The notes under the pieces were generated by a model. The model saw only the letters and a program-made list of their open reading frames with translations. It had not been told where the DNA came from and made no database searches. The position numbers and the translations under genes were made by a program. This document shows positions 35,301 through 48,000 of a stretch of 64,000 nucleotides of DNA, piece after piece (position 1 is the first letter of the stretch; the number at the start of each line of letters is the position of its first letter). Source of the DNA: Aporrectodea caliginosa (Eukaryota > Annelida > Clitellata > Crassiclitellata > Lumbricidae); contig JACEVL010001174.1 of assembly GCA_020284085.1 (NCBI GenBank), positions 17,923-81,922 of the forward strand, given 5' to 3'.

Positions 35301-38116
35301 AATGCAAATCAGAGGCAAGGTTAGTCAGGTGAAGAGTGGTTAGATATAAGAATGTCTGAAAGCCAATGAGAAATAGTGAGTTTTGAGGCGTTTCTTAAAG
35401 GAAAAGAAAGAGTTCGAACTTCGGACAAACATCAGTAACCAATGGTAAATAGTGAGTTTAAAGCGTTTCTTAAAGGAAAAGAAAGAGTTCGAACTTCGAA
35501 CAAACATTGGCAGTCGGTTCCATTCCTTCAAGGGTACACGTACCATTGCTTTGTACTTGAATCGTTTGAATCTGCTGTTGTTGCTGCTGCTGGGCTTGTT
35601 CCGCTTGCATTGACTGTTGAAGCGGTTGGTAGATGATTGTCTGTCCGTTCTGGAGTAGCGGACTGCTGACGAGCTGAGGTTGCCCAGAGCCTGGCTGCTG
35701 GATTATTATCTGTGCATACAGAATATCATTATCACAATGGGTGGGCAATATTGTAATAATAATAATCTTTTCTTTATTGAAGCGCCTGACAAACGCACAG
35801 CGCTGTACATTTACATGTTATGCAATTTAAATCTTAACTACTAACAGAACAGACAGCCTGCAATACAATGAGTACAATGAATATACACTGTCATTGGGGA
35901 GACCAGACTGAGAGGTCAAGGTCTGACCACCTGCCCTCATAAGCTGAGGCTTAGAAAATTAAGTTGCAAAAACTTGATACTCATGGCTGCCTCAAGGGAC
36001 TCTCTTCTTCCTTTTCCTCTTCTATTCCCATCCCATCACTCTAACTTACAAATATTCACCTTCAAAATATGTGACGTCGGCCGAGAAAAGGGACCACTTG
36101 TCGGTAATGCACTTATTACCAGTTTCCATAAGCTCGTGCCATCAGAAAATCAGGGTAGAAATTTCAGAACGTTTGGCCCAAAATTTATGAACTTCTGAGG
36201 GAAAATATAAAATATCATTTGGTGGGAAATCGCCTATAAATATTAAAACTGTCTCTACCTGATGTGTTAATACCAGATTTTTGGCCTTAGTACATCATCT
36301 GGAGTAATATAAAGTCGCTGTACAGCGATTATTAGCTTCAGGTGCAGTAATTAGATGCCAAAATCAATAATCACGATATTACGAAAAACACATTTTTTTA
36401 ATCTAAAACCCAACAAGTGGTCCCTTTCTCGGCCGACGTCACATATTGTTAAGTATTATGTTAAACTATAACAGGAAAAATGGATTAACGCAGACCTCGG
36501 GTCGTGTGTTAATATCGATCTAAAGCAATCCCAGATTCAAAGCAAATAACAGACTTGACTGATTCTGGGCTACTTGCCTTCTAGCAAACCTAATATTTCG
36601 TAATCTGACCAAAGGCTTCTGTCACAACATGCACTAGCAGTGAGATAATGGCCAAAATGTGATAAAACTTTCATGTATGTCAAAATTTCTCTTGTAATAT
36701 TATTTTTAATAAATTAATTTTTTTTTTAAGTATACAGGACAAGTTAACAAAATTTTCAGTACCGGGTATGTGTTATGTACATAATCTAATTTCTCTTTTT
36801 CAAATTTCATTCAATTCTGAACAAGGTTGCTAATGAATTTTACATTTCAAAATTATAGAAAACTTTAAATGCATATTTCTTGTAATTATAATTTCAAACA
36901 ACTGAACCATATTTTTACTCATAACTTTGGAAAGAAACATGATACAACAATAAAGTTTGTGTCATTGTAAAGCAGGAACTTTACCCTTTAAAGTGGTTTA
37001 TGACACTCATATTGTAAAAAAAACTGAGTTAAATCTGGTTTTGGTCAGATGGGTCACATATTTCATAATCTGACTTGCCTGCTGCAACTGACCGCCTTGG
37101 CCCTGGATCTGAATCGCTTGATGACCACTCTGTGGGACGGTCTGCAGGATCAATTGCTGACCATTGGATGAAATGATCTGACCACCATGACTCAGTTGAA
37201 GGACCTGTCAAACATGCAATCAATTAATCCATCAATCAATATTCGTTTAATTCAATAAATCCAGTTGTCATGAATGCAACTGGTTACAAGTAACACCAAT
37301 TAGCTGTAGAGCCGAGCTTGAGTTAGTTATTGAAGATAATTACAAGTGATTATGAGAAAATTAATATATATCTTTGAACAAGACTCGTGGAATACAGGAG
37401 GGTGAAGTTGTGCTTTGCCTTTGCAGTTCTATACAGCTTTACTTTAGAAAGTCTTTAACATTGAAGACAAACGTTGAACGCAAAATAATAACAACAGTAC
37501 TCATTTATTAATTTAAAGCAACAAGTAAGATTACATGACTTAGTGGTAACAGATGATAACAAGTGTAACAGCTGTTGAATATAACTGTATGGCAGCCTTT
37601 AAAGCGCCCATCTGTCCTACTGCTCATTTTAAAGTTGCCCCTTAGAAGTGGAAGGCTGAGTCAAAGTAATATGGGGCTAGTGGGTATCGAAACCACGTCC
37701 TTCTAATCTTCGTGCCAACATGTTACCATTCAACCAACTCCCTGAATGCAAGAAAGGAAGGATAGAAAGGTAGGATGAATGGAAGGAATGACGGAAGGAA
37801 AAAGGAAGGAAGGAACAAAATACGGAAGGAAGGATGAATGGAACGAAAGAAGAAAGAAAGGAAGGAACAAAAGAAGGAAGGAAGAAAGGAATGACAGAAG
37901 GAAGGAATGCATCTGGACTTGGGGAAGGAAGTAATGCAAGTGATTATCAGATAAAGTCAGGATGAAAACAATAAGAAGATGACGTGTTAACGTTACCTGT
38001 CCGGATTGCAGCGTCTGCCCGGACGATAAAAGCATCTGATCCGACAGCGTCTGCATTACGAGAGGACGACTACTGACTATCTGTCCGTTGGACCCAGTCA
38101 CCTGATACTGTTCCAT
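32228..38116 (-). CDS. NFYA: Nuclear transcription factor Y subunit alpha
   Basis: The sequence-specific subunit of the NF-Y trimer, which binds CCAAT boxes. Coding exons on the - strand: 38116-37997 (ATG at 38114-38116, reading M-E-Q-Y-Q), 37204-37079, 35709-35544, 34747-34623, 33954-33772, and 32581 down to a stop at 32228. Phases agree throughout. The first four encode a Gln-rich activation region with GQIIxSxGQQLILQT and QIIIQQP. The fifth holds the NF-YB/C-binding helix PLYVNAKQYHRILKRRQARA (from about residue 208). The last begins with the DNA-binding helix KYLHESRHVHAMNRVRGEGG. The intron after 37079 uses a GC donor (CAGGCAAGT). The last exon stays open about 66 codons beyond where human NF-YA ends; a GTAGGT donor-like site follows ...MIQIK, so the true C-terminus is uncertain. 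The length, 357 aa if read through, is close to the human 347. Confidence 0.95.
32700..33360. other. NFYA intron, no repeat recognised
   Basis: Part of the intron between the A1 and A2 exons, up to the SINE at 33368. AT-rich, without recognised elements apart from a short ATTGATTGATTG run near 33342. Confidence 0.45.
33368..33592 (+). repeat. tRNA-derived SINE family beta, full length
   Basis: A box TGGTGTAGAGG at about 33379 and perfect B box GGTTCGAATCC at about 33421-33431, then a body TCCTTCACTCGCAATTGCTC and a 3' end GGGGCGCTATATAAATACC with a (TGAA)n-like tail. It is the best-preserved beta copy. Confidence 0.85.
34070..34310 (-). repeat. Repeat family R7
   Basis: ATCTACTCAGAGGTGCTCTC, ATGATGTTAAATGTCATTACGAACG and CAGTTAGCAAAACAATGCAC are present. 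The middle is interrupted by a short duplicated GCAGAACGAATATTTAT segment. Confidence 0.6.
34320..34618 (+). repeat. tRNA-derived SINE family delta
   Basis: The body TGAGTACAATGACCGTACACTG...GATGAGACGGTGAGGGAGG and GGCTAAGAAAATGAGATCGCT matches copies at 35872, 54885 and (reverse) 59570. The head is decayed. It ends within a few bases of the NFYA exon donor at 34622. Confidence 0.65.
34850..35095 (-). repeat. tRNA-derived SINE family gamma, full length
   Basis: On the - strand: head CGATAGCGCATTGGATAACACACTGG, B box GAGTTCGAGTCCC, body GGCTGTCTGTTCTGTTAGTA, 3' end TTTGTCAGGCGCTTAATAAAG and an (ATT)n tail. Other copies are at 35750-35875 (-) and 63150-63335 (+). Confidence 0.8.
35255..35540 (-). 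repeat. LINE 3'-end R2, partly duplicated
   Basis: (ATT)n at about 35251-35268, then the R2 tail. The segment AAATAGTGAGTTT...AAAGAGTTCGAACTTCG is present twice (about 35370 and 35448), a short tandem duplication within the retroelement. It ends at the NFYA exon donor at 35543. Confidence 0.6.
35750..35995. repeat. SINE gamma (-) adjoining SINE delta (+)
   Basis: 35752-35872 is a gamma 3' part (CTTTATTGAAGCGCCTGACAAACGC...). 35875-35995 is a delta body fragment (GAGTACAATGAATATACACTGTCA...). They lie in the NFYA intron between exons 2 and 3. Confidence 0.6.
36066..36447. mobile_element. MITE with 35-bp near-perfect TIRs
   Basis: AATATGTGACGTCGGCCGAG...GGACCACTTGT at the left is inverted at the right (ACAAGTGGTCCCTTTCTCGG...CACATATT) with about one indel. 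The interior is non-coding. The target duplication is unclear because the ends are palindromic (ATAT). Confidence 0.8.
36593..37064. mobile_element. TIR element related to 2845-3456
   Basis: The right end TTTTGGTCAGATGGGTCACA is intact and the left end is diverged (TCGTAATCTGACCAAAGGCT). Internal stretches such as GCCAAAATGTGA and ACATGATACAACAATAAAGT match the first copy in reverse. It stops about 15 bp before the GC splice donor of NFYA. Confidence 0.7.
37560..37745 (-). repeat. tRNA-derived SINE family alpha
   Basis: The - strand copy includes the body (CCTACTGCTCATTTTAAAG in + sense) and head GGTATCGAAACC...CTTCGTGCCAACATGTTACC. A purine-rich GGAAGGAA tract follows at 37743-37935. Confidence 0.7.
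37743..37935 (+). repeat. GGAAGGAA/GAAAGAAG purine tract
   Basis: Simple-sequence DNA in the first NFYA coding intron, broken by ATGAATGGAA units. Confidence 0.8.
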
Positions 38117-38161
38117 GTCACCTCTACAGAAACACAATAGATCACTTTCATAAGAGACAGC

Positions 38162-38162
38162 C

Positions 38163-38197
<35 letters not shown>

Positions 38198-38300
38198 TAT
38201 CTATCAATCAATCAATATTCGGTTAATTCAATAACTCCAGTTGTCAAAGACAAAACTGGTTACAAGTAACACACATTAGTTGTTGACCCAAGCTAGAGAT
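38162..38300 (-). repeat. (AATC)n-ended retroelement fragment
   Basis: CAATCAATCAATCAATCAAT is followed by TATTCGGTTAATTCAATAACTCCAGTTGTCA. Almost the same sequence occurs at 37215-37320, so two copies of one 3' end flank the first NFYA coding exon region. Confidence 0.7.
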
Positions 38301-38837
38301 GTTACCTAATTCAAATTCTTAGCCTACAAGCTGCCTGATTTTACAACTAACAGCAAATGATCAATTGCTGCACTCATTTTTAGCTGAATTCATTCAGCAG
38401 CAGTCTTCTTTATGCTGCCCCAGCATGGTGGGGCCTCGCTTCAGCTAGGGACTGTATAAGGCTTCCTCAACAAAAAGTATATCGCCTGAACTTCCTGGCT
38501 TCTAGCGGATCAAATCATTGATCATCACGGCCGAGAGTTGACTATTGAGAGCTGTAATTGACAACAACTCACATGTCCCATGTAGCTTGTTTCCCCCACA
38601 TTTCAGAGCCAATATAACTTGCGCCCCAGACTGCACAATTTTGAACTCCCGGTTAAAAATGATACGATATATATCCCCAGGATTCTCTGCATTTCTATTT
38701 CATGATCTTCTTTCATCTTTATTGAAACTTGTTGTCACTGATTGCAGTTTGTCAATCAGACCAAAACGTGGAGAAAATAAGGATGCAAGGAAAGATGCTG
38801 CTTAAAACACATGTTGCGATTTGTTCCGGCTACTGTT

Positions 38838-39235
38838 TTTAAGTCGGTCAGTCACGCATTTTCAAATTCCCTATCTTGTTCATTTTACAACGACCAGTAT
38901 GACTACAGACTCAAGAATTTGAAGCCCTACTGCTGCAAGATCGAAACAAAATGCAAACCTATGGCATCCAAACCTATGGCATCCAAACCTATGGCATCCA
39001 ATTGAAAAATTGATAAACAAACGCAATCCAGACATATCTGAACCCGGCTGAACTATACAAATTCAAATTCGAAATCTCGTTCAGTTTACAACGACTACCT
39101 ACACATTCAAGAATTTGAAACCCTACTGCTGCAAGATGGAAACAAACTACAAACCTACGGCATCCAATTGAAAAACAGATAAACAAACACAAACCAGACA
39201 AATCTGACCCCGGCTGAACTATACAAACGAACACG
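38838..39235 (+). repeat. Tandem duplication upstream of NFYA
   Basis: A block with TTCAAATTC...GTTCA-TTTACAACGAC...CAAGAATTTGAAGCCCTACT and CGGCTGAACTATACAAA occurs twice with a period of about 190 bp. The first copy contains CCTATGGCATCCAAA three times. It lies upstream of the first coding exon of NFYA. Confidence 0.75.
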
Positions 39236-39359
39236 CGGCTTTACTAAACAGAAACCCGAAACGGACCGTAACGATTACTACAAAAAGACACGACGGCCAT
39301 CTTGGCCTTGCAAACAAAGCCTCGACGCAACAGGAAAGATGACGAAAGAACAATAACGA

Positions 39360-39600
39360 CTTTAATCGAAGAAAAATGACGAAAATCCTCCGTTTGTTTA
39401 CGTCGCGAAGATTTCGTGAGACTTTTGTGGACCTACTCGGATGGATTATTTTTCCGTCAGATGATTGGTCTTCGTTAAGAGTGGACGAATTCTAATCCGA
39501 ACGAATCACAAACCAGTCGACCATCGCTTCGATTCCGCAATTGGTGCTCTTACGTCGCCCGGCCGCAGCCCCGCCGACCCAACGAAATACGTTAGCCAGT
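39360..39600 (-). promoter_or_regulatory. NFYA: Putative NFYA promoter region with CCAAT boxes
   Basis: This is the most GC- and CpG-rich stretch near the 5' side of NFYA. On the - strand it holds two CCAAT pentamers (39464-39468 and 39540-39544), and AAGATGGCC lies near 39298. NF-Y binds CCAAT, so autoregulation is conceivable. The position of the transcript start is not shown by the sequence. Confidence 0.35.
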
Positions 39601-39967
39601 AATTTCTATAGCACTATGATTACCTTTGTAAGTAGTATAGAACTATTCGTATATTCGTTTTATTTATGTAAAAAATCGGACAAAACGCAGAAATGCTGAC
39701 ATGAGTGATAATCGATATTTAGAAATAAATATTTTTATACAAGGATCTGGGAATAAATTGTATAAATAGTAGGCCTATATTCGATAACCTTTGTAAGTAG
39801 GCCTATAGTACATTATATTGGCCAGTTTTAAATCCTTGAAATTGAATATCAACATATTGGTTTATTACGAAAAAAAATTTTTACATGAAAAGTTTTTAAA
39901 TAGGCTTGAGAATATTCGTGCTATTAACAAAAACAGTCTTACAAAAACGCAGAAAGTTGCCGTTGCT

Positions 39968-40065
39968 GTTTAACGACACTGTGTCATAACAAAGATGATT
40001 AGTGTCGCCCTCCTCCTTCCTCCAGGCTTGGGACTGGCACTACCAAATGTAGGGTAGCGGCGGAG
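39968..40065 (+). repeat. Repeat related to 26905-27010
   Basis: TTTAACGACACTGTGTCATAAC...GTGTCGCCCTCCTCC...GGGACTGGCACT matches 26910-26990 closely. The family is unknown. Confidence 0.6.
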
Positions 40066-40129
40066 TTATAAATGCTAACATGAGTGCTATATGAGGTGAG
40101 GCGGCAGTGGTGGCGACGGCATCGTAAAT

Positions 40130-43035
<2,906 letters not shown>

Positions 43036-43386
43036 ATCGTCGGACGTTCAACGTTAGCTCGATACATTGCCCGACTGTTTGCCTGTGTTGAATAGGGCCT
43101 AATAATAATAATAATAATAATAATAATGGATAATTAAAAGTAATTAGAAAATTTTAAAATAAACTAGTAAATATTTTTATATAAGGATCTGGGAATAAAT
43201 TTGGTTTTCGCGCACATGTCAATAGGGCCTACAACTTGGTCGGTCCACCTTTGCAAGCTGGAAGTTAACAGCAAGTCCAACTGTCCAACACTGCACTAAA
43301 TCACCATGGGATTCGTCCATTACCACCGCCGTAGCCACCACACCTCCACTGCCGTCTCCACCACCTCCACTGCCGTCGCCACCACC

Positions 43387-43557
43387 TCCCCAAGGGGCGA
43401 CTGTAAAATGAGAAGTAGGACAGATGGGCGCCTTGCATGTTTGCCATAGTTAAATTCGACTCCTGTGCAACTTGTTACTGTTACTAAAATATCGTGTAAT
43501 CTTACTGCATACTTGTCAGTATGAATTAATAAACAAATATTATTATTATTATTATTA
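43387..43557 (+). repeat. tRNA-derived SINE family alpha, 5' truncated
   Basis: GGGGCGACTGTAAAATGAGAAGTAGGACAG...AATTAATAAACAAAT and an (ATT)n tail. The B-box part is missing. A short CCACCTCCACTGCCGTC repeat precedes it at about 43340-43385. Confidence 0.75.
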
Positions 43558-43559
43558 CA

Positions 43560-44238
43560 TACACTGTAATACTCAGTACTTTTTTCTTTACTTCAAAAGT
43601 ATTACCTACATGTACATATTCATAAAGAGTACTGCACTGGTTTTACGTCTACTTAAACAAAAGTTGACGAGTATTTTCACTTAAGAACTTAAATTAGGAC
43701 TTAAATATTTTGGCCCGGTACTTTGAACAAGACTCATAATTGTATCTATGTGGTTTACTGTGTGGTTTACTGACTTCACAGTTTGAAAACAATATAAATT
43801 AAAATGTAACATTTGAGATAATATAGGCCATTGCAGAATGTAAACCAAAATGTGGTTAGCAATTGGTGCAATAAAGGATATACTTACTTACTTACTTTGT
43901 GCATAAGGATAACAATATTCCAGATTCAACTCATATTAAATTATTTCGTTCAAGCACACACCAAATGGTAATCTCTAAAATCCAACCTTTTAAAAGAGCT
44001 AAAATAACAGTAAAATCAGTTGTACTAAATGAAAAATAACCAAATTTTATGCATGGTTCACACTTCAACGGTAATTCAGGAATAACTGTTATTCATTAAA
44101 AGTTATTTGTGAAGTGAACATACTACATTTATGTTCAATTATTAATTTGTCATACACAGACAAAATTCAACTTAAATTCATGGTTCGAGTGTTTGCATAA
44201 CGTCTTACAGTGTAAGTAATTCCAGGAGCATAATGAAA
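43560..44238. other. Intergenic, mostly unassigned
   Basis: 43845-43900 has a retroelement end (AATGTGGTTAGCAATTGGTG...AATAAAGGATATACTTACTT) like that at 17515-17560. The rest is AT-rich with no recognised feature. Confidence 0.45.
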
Positions 44239-44246
44239 ACTAAAAC

Positions 44247-44778
44247 TAGGGATGAGCCGATTGGCATTTTTTTTACCGATTTCCGATTCCGGATAGTTGG
44301 CCTGCTATTTTCGCCTATTCCGATCCGAATAGTTAATAAAACAAAAATTAAAACAAAAGCTTGTATAATATTCTTGCAAGACTTAATTCCAAGAGTTTGT
44401 GCACTGAACTATTTAAAAGAAAATATTTAACACTTGAAAGTTTGAAACCGCATGGCATAAGAAAAAAGCCCGACTGTCTACAATTTTGTTGACACGTCAA
44501 GTAACAATTTTATTATTTACACGGACTTCAATTAATTAAAGATTAGAGATTACCGCATGAGGTCGCCAAAACAGGTTACTATTTCTTTATTAATGAAAGA
44601 AGAAATTGTTTTTGGTCAAAAATATTATTACTTTTTGGTCAAAAATATTATTACTTTTTGGTCAAAAAATATTATTATGTTTGTTATTCGGATATAAAGG
44701 CCTGGGATCACCGATTCCGAATAATACCGAATAGTGCAGAATCCGGCCCGAACAGAACGGATAATCGGCCCATCCCTA
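44247..44778. mobile_element. hAT-type MITE (TAGGG ends)
   Basis: TAGGGATGAGCCGATTGGC at the left pairs with GGCCCATCCCTA at the right. The flanking octamers ACTAAAAC and ATGAAAAC differ at two positions, an aged 8-bp duplication. The interior matches 28402-28806 in reverse, including the CGATTCCGAAT-type motifs. Confidence 0.75.
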
Positions 44779-45059
44779 ATGAAAACTCCCAAAGCAAAAA
44801 CATGTCTTATTTCTAATCTCGATTTAGAATCAACATATACATATAAAATTTCAACTCAGATTTGCCCAAATCTCAGGCATAACTTCCTAAAAAACGTTTT
44901 GGAGCTGATCTTAAATATTTAAGTTAAGCGTAAACGTCGAAAGTAAATGCAAGGCTCACACACCAGCAGCGGTGTATCTTGTACATGTTGCCTCTACTAT
45001 GCGCTACCAAAACAACAGAAAGACTAGCGGTATCAGAAAAGACTGTCAAGCGCAGCATA

Positions 45060-48000
45060 CTACTCGCTGGTGGTGGCCACAGCAGTAGTAGTGTCCTCTG
45101 CTGGCAACTCGTGCAGTTGTACCGTATCAAGATGAAAGAGTTCTTCGTCGTCGGCATTCGAAATTAAGAAATTGGCAAGTTCCGATCGGCGGTCATTTTC
45201 GGCGCTGAGGAAGTCCCAGAGGGACGGATCGCGATCGACTAAAACTTCACCCTCCGCATTTTTGAACTTGCGTAGTTGCTGCGGAGAGGCCGGCCGGCCG
45301 TCGGGGTAGGCGTGTTCGTAGAAGCAGCTGTTGTTGAAAGGACATTTTCCGTTGCCTTGTTGGAAGTGCATGCAAGGCTTTTTGCTGCAACGAAAAGCAA
45401 AGAAAATTTGTTGAAATCAATCGGCTCCTGTTTACTTTCTTACTTTTATTTACAAAGTGACGCAGGGAGACAATCTTATCCCCCATTACTGCAACAAGTA
45501 AGTCTTCCCCATCCCATCTTGTTTTGTCCCCATCCCCACAGGTTGTCTACCGATCCCACCCCATAGAACTATATCACATTCCCTGCAAAAAGTTTTCACC
45601 AATAAAATTTATAAAAAAAAACAAATTTTAACTTACCAGGCTATTTGTATTGCTAATTGAATTAATAAAACACTCACAAAAAACAGATTATCTGAAAGAA
45701 AGGTTACACTATAGTCTATAAGGTGTAGTCTGATTTCTAATGTAACAATACATTCAAACAACACTTTTATCCAATTTCCTCATGGAACCCTTGTCATCCC
45801 ATCACCGCACCCTAGGGTTCCATGGAACACACTTTGGGAAACACTGTGTCTAGAGTATGTCTGTCCTTCAAAATCTTTTCTCTTATTCATTCAGACCTAA
45901 AACTGATTCAAACTGCCTCAATGGTGTTTTTGTGCGCCTGGGAACATGTTCCCAGCTCCAAAACTTATTGCTTTGAGGTGCTGGCACGGACAACTTCGTT
46001 TAACAGAGGGCCGCCCTAAAATTTTCAGGGCAACTCAGGGCCGTATGCCAATTGCGGGCTAATTTTAGCAGATTCATTTGCCCCAGAAAATGAGACAATA
46101 TTAATTTTATTCATACTAAATATTGCAGAATAATCGTTAAAGTAAATGAAGGTTAATTCTTATGATGAAAACCTAATTATCCTAATACCTACAGTCCTAC
46201 ACTACAGTAAAATATATGTTTATAGTTTATTCAGTTTCAACAATACATAAACAGATAAAATGTTCCAAAGTGCCAGGTACAATGCTAATATAACATGTCT
46301 TTTATTATTTTATTTAATAATAATAATAATAATAAAAGACATGTCGAGGGCTGGTTCAAAGTTCCCCAGGTGCCGGACCCATCCCGAGGACTGCATGTTG
46401 CGGCTGTTGCCCACCCCTGTGTTAAAAAGATGCAACTATGACTACCCGAGTGTGTTTTATGATCAAACAGAAATCAACAGCCTATAAATACCTCAATGCC
46501 AGCTTGTAGTTGTCAATAAGTCGAATTTTCTCGTCTTTGCCTTCGACCCAGAATTTGCTTGGAATTACGAAATCTGACTTAACTCGACACTCTGGACAGG
46601 ACCTTCAACAGAAACAGTCAACATTAGTCATCAAGTTACTATTAGAGATGCATTCATTCATTCATTCATTACGAAGAGTTATATGGCGCCCCTTCAAGGT
46701 TACTACTCAGGAGCGCTCCCGACCCCAAAACCTGAAAAGGACAGTTTTGAGTAAGAATAAAAAGATTCAGATATGGGTAACTAATTGATTAGCTAATCGA
46801 ATAAACAAACAGCTAATTCTATCAATCAGCTACAATAGTTTGCTAATTCTAATCGATTAGCTACAATATTTTGCTAATTCTAATCGATTAGCTACAATAT
46901 TTTGCTAATTCTAATCGATTAGCAATTTAACTAACTAATTAGCTAATCGATTCCAAAGCTGTTTGTCTACTAATTCTAATCGATTAGCTATAAGATTTTG
47001 CTAATTCTAATCGATTAGCAAATTTCAGTGGCTAATTTTAATTCTAATTTATTAGCAGTTTAAAACAAATCGTGCCCATCTCTGCTTACTATACATATCA
47101 GACCAGGGCTGGCCATATTCCAAATGGAGCCCCTGGCAAAGCATACATTCGACACGCTCTGACCCCAACTCCACCCCATGTCACAACCCAATGAGGAACA
47201 GTTCAGGAACCAGCCAGAACATTTCACGGATACGAGGGAGTAATTCGTGTAGGACATGCCCACAAAACATGGCTAAAAAAGTGAAAATAATCTTTGTAAT
47301 TGAAAAAATTGGCTAAAAAAGTGAAAAACATAAACTGCTAAAATGAGGTCTAAGGCAGTATCCGGTTTCACGGATAGGAGGGAGTAATCTGCGTAGGACA
47401 TACCCACAAGGTCGAATTAAGATGACACAATAGAAGTGACTAAAGTAGAAGCGTACCTGATGACCTCATTCTCGTACTGCTCTGCGGAACGCCACTGCCG
47501 GATGCAGGCAAGGCAAAAGATGTGAGAACAATCGGAAAGAATTCCGAATCGTCGAGCCGCGACCGACTGCTTCTCCCAGACGACTTCATGGCAGATGCCA
47601 CATGTCTTGTCTTCACTCAACTGTGCAGCAAACGCAGCTTCCATACTCTGCTCATGCTCCTTTATGCATTCCTGTTCATCAACAACACAAAACGTCATCA
47701 ATCATCAAGTTTTTTTATTGAAACAGTTTAATAACAGAAGCAAAATGATTCATGAGTTGACAAGAGATGGGCAGCTAATCGATTAGACTAACAGTTAATT
47801 CTAATTGCTTAGCAAATTTCATAAGCTAATTCTAGTTCTAATAAATTAGCAATTTAACTAATCGATTAGCTAATCGATAAGGCATTTTTAGACAAACAGT
47901 TAATTCTAATTCTAATCAATTAGCTACAAGATTTTGCTAATTCTAATCGATTAGCAAATTTCAGCAGCTAATTCTAATCGATTAGCAATTTAGCTAATCG

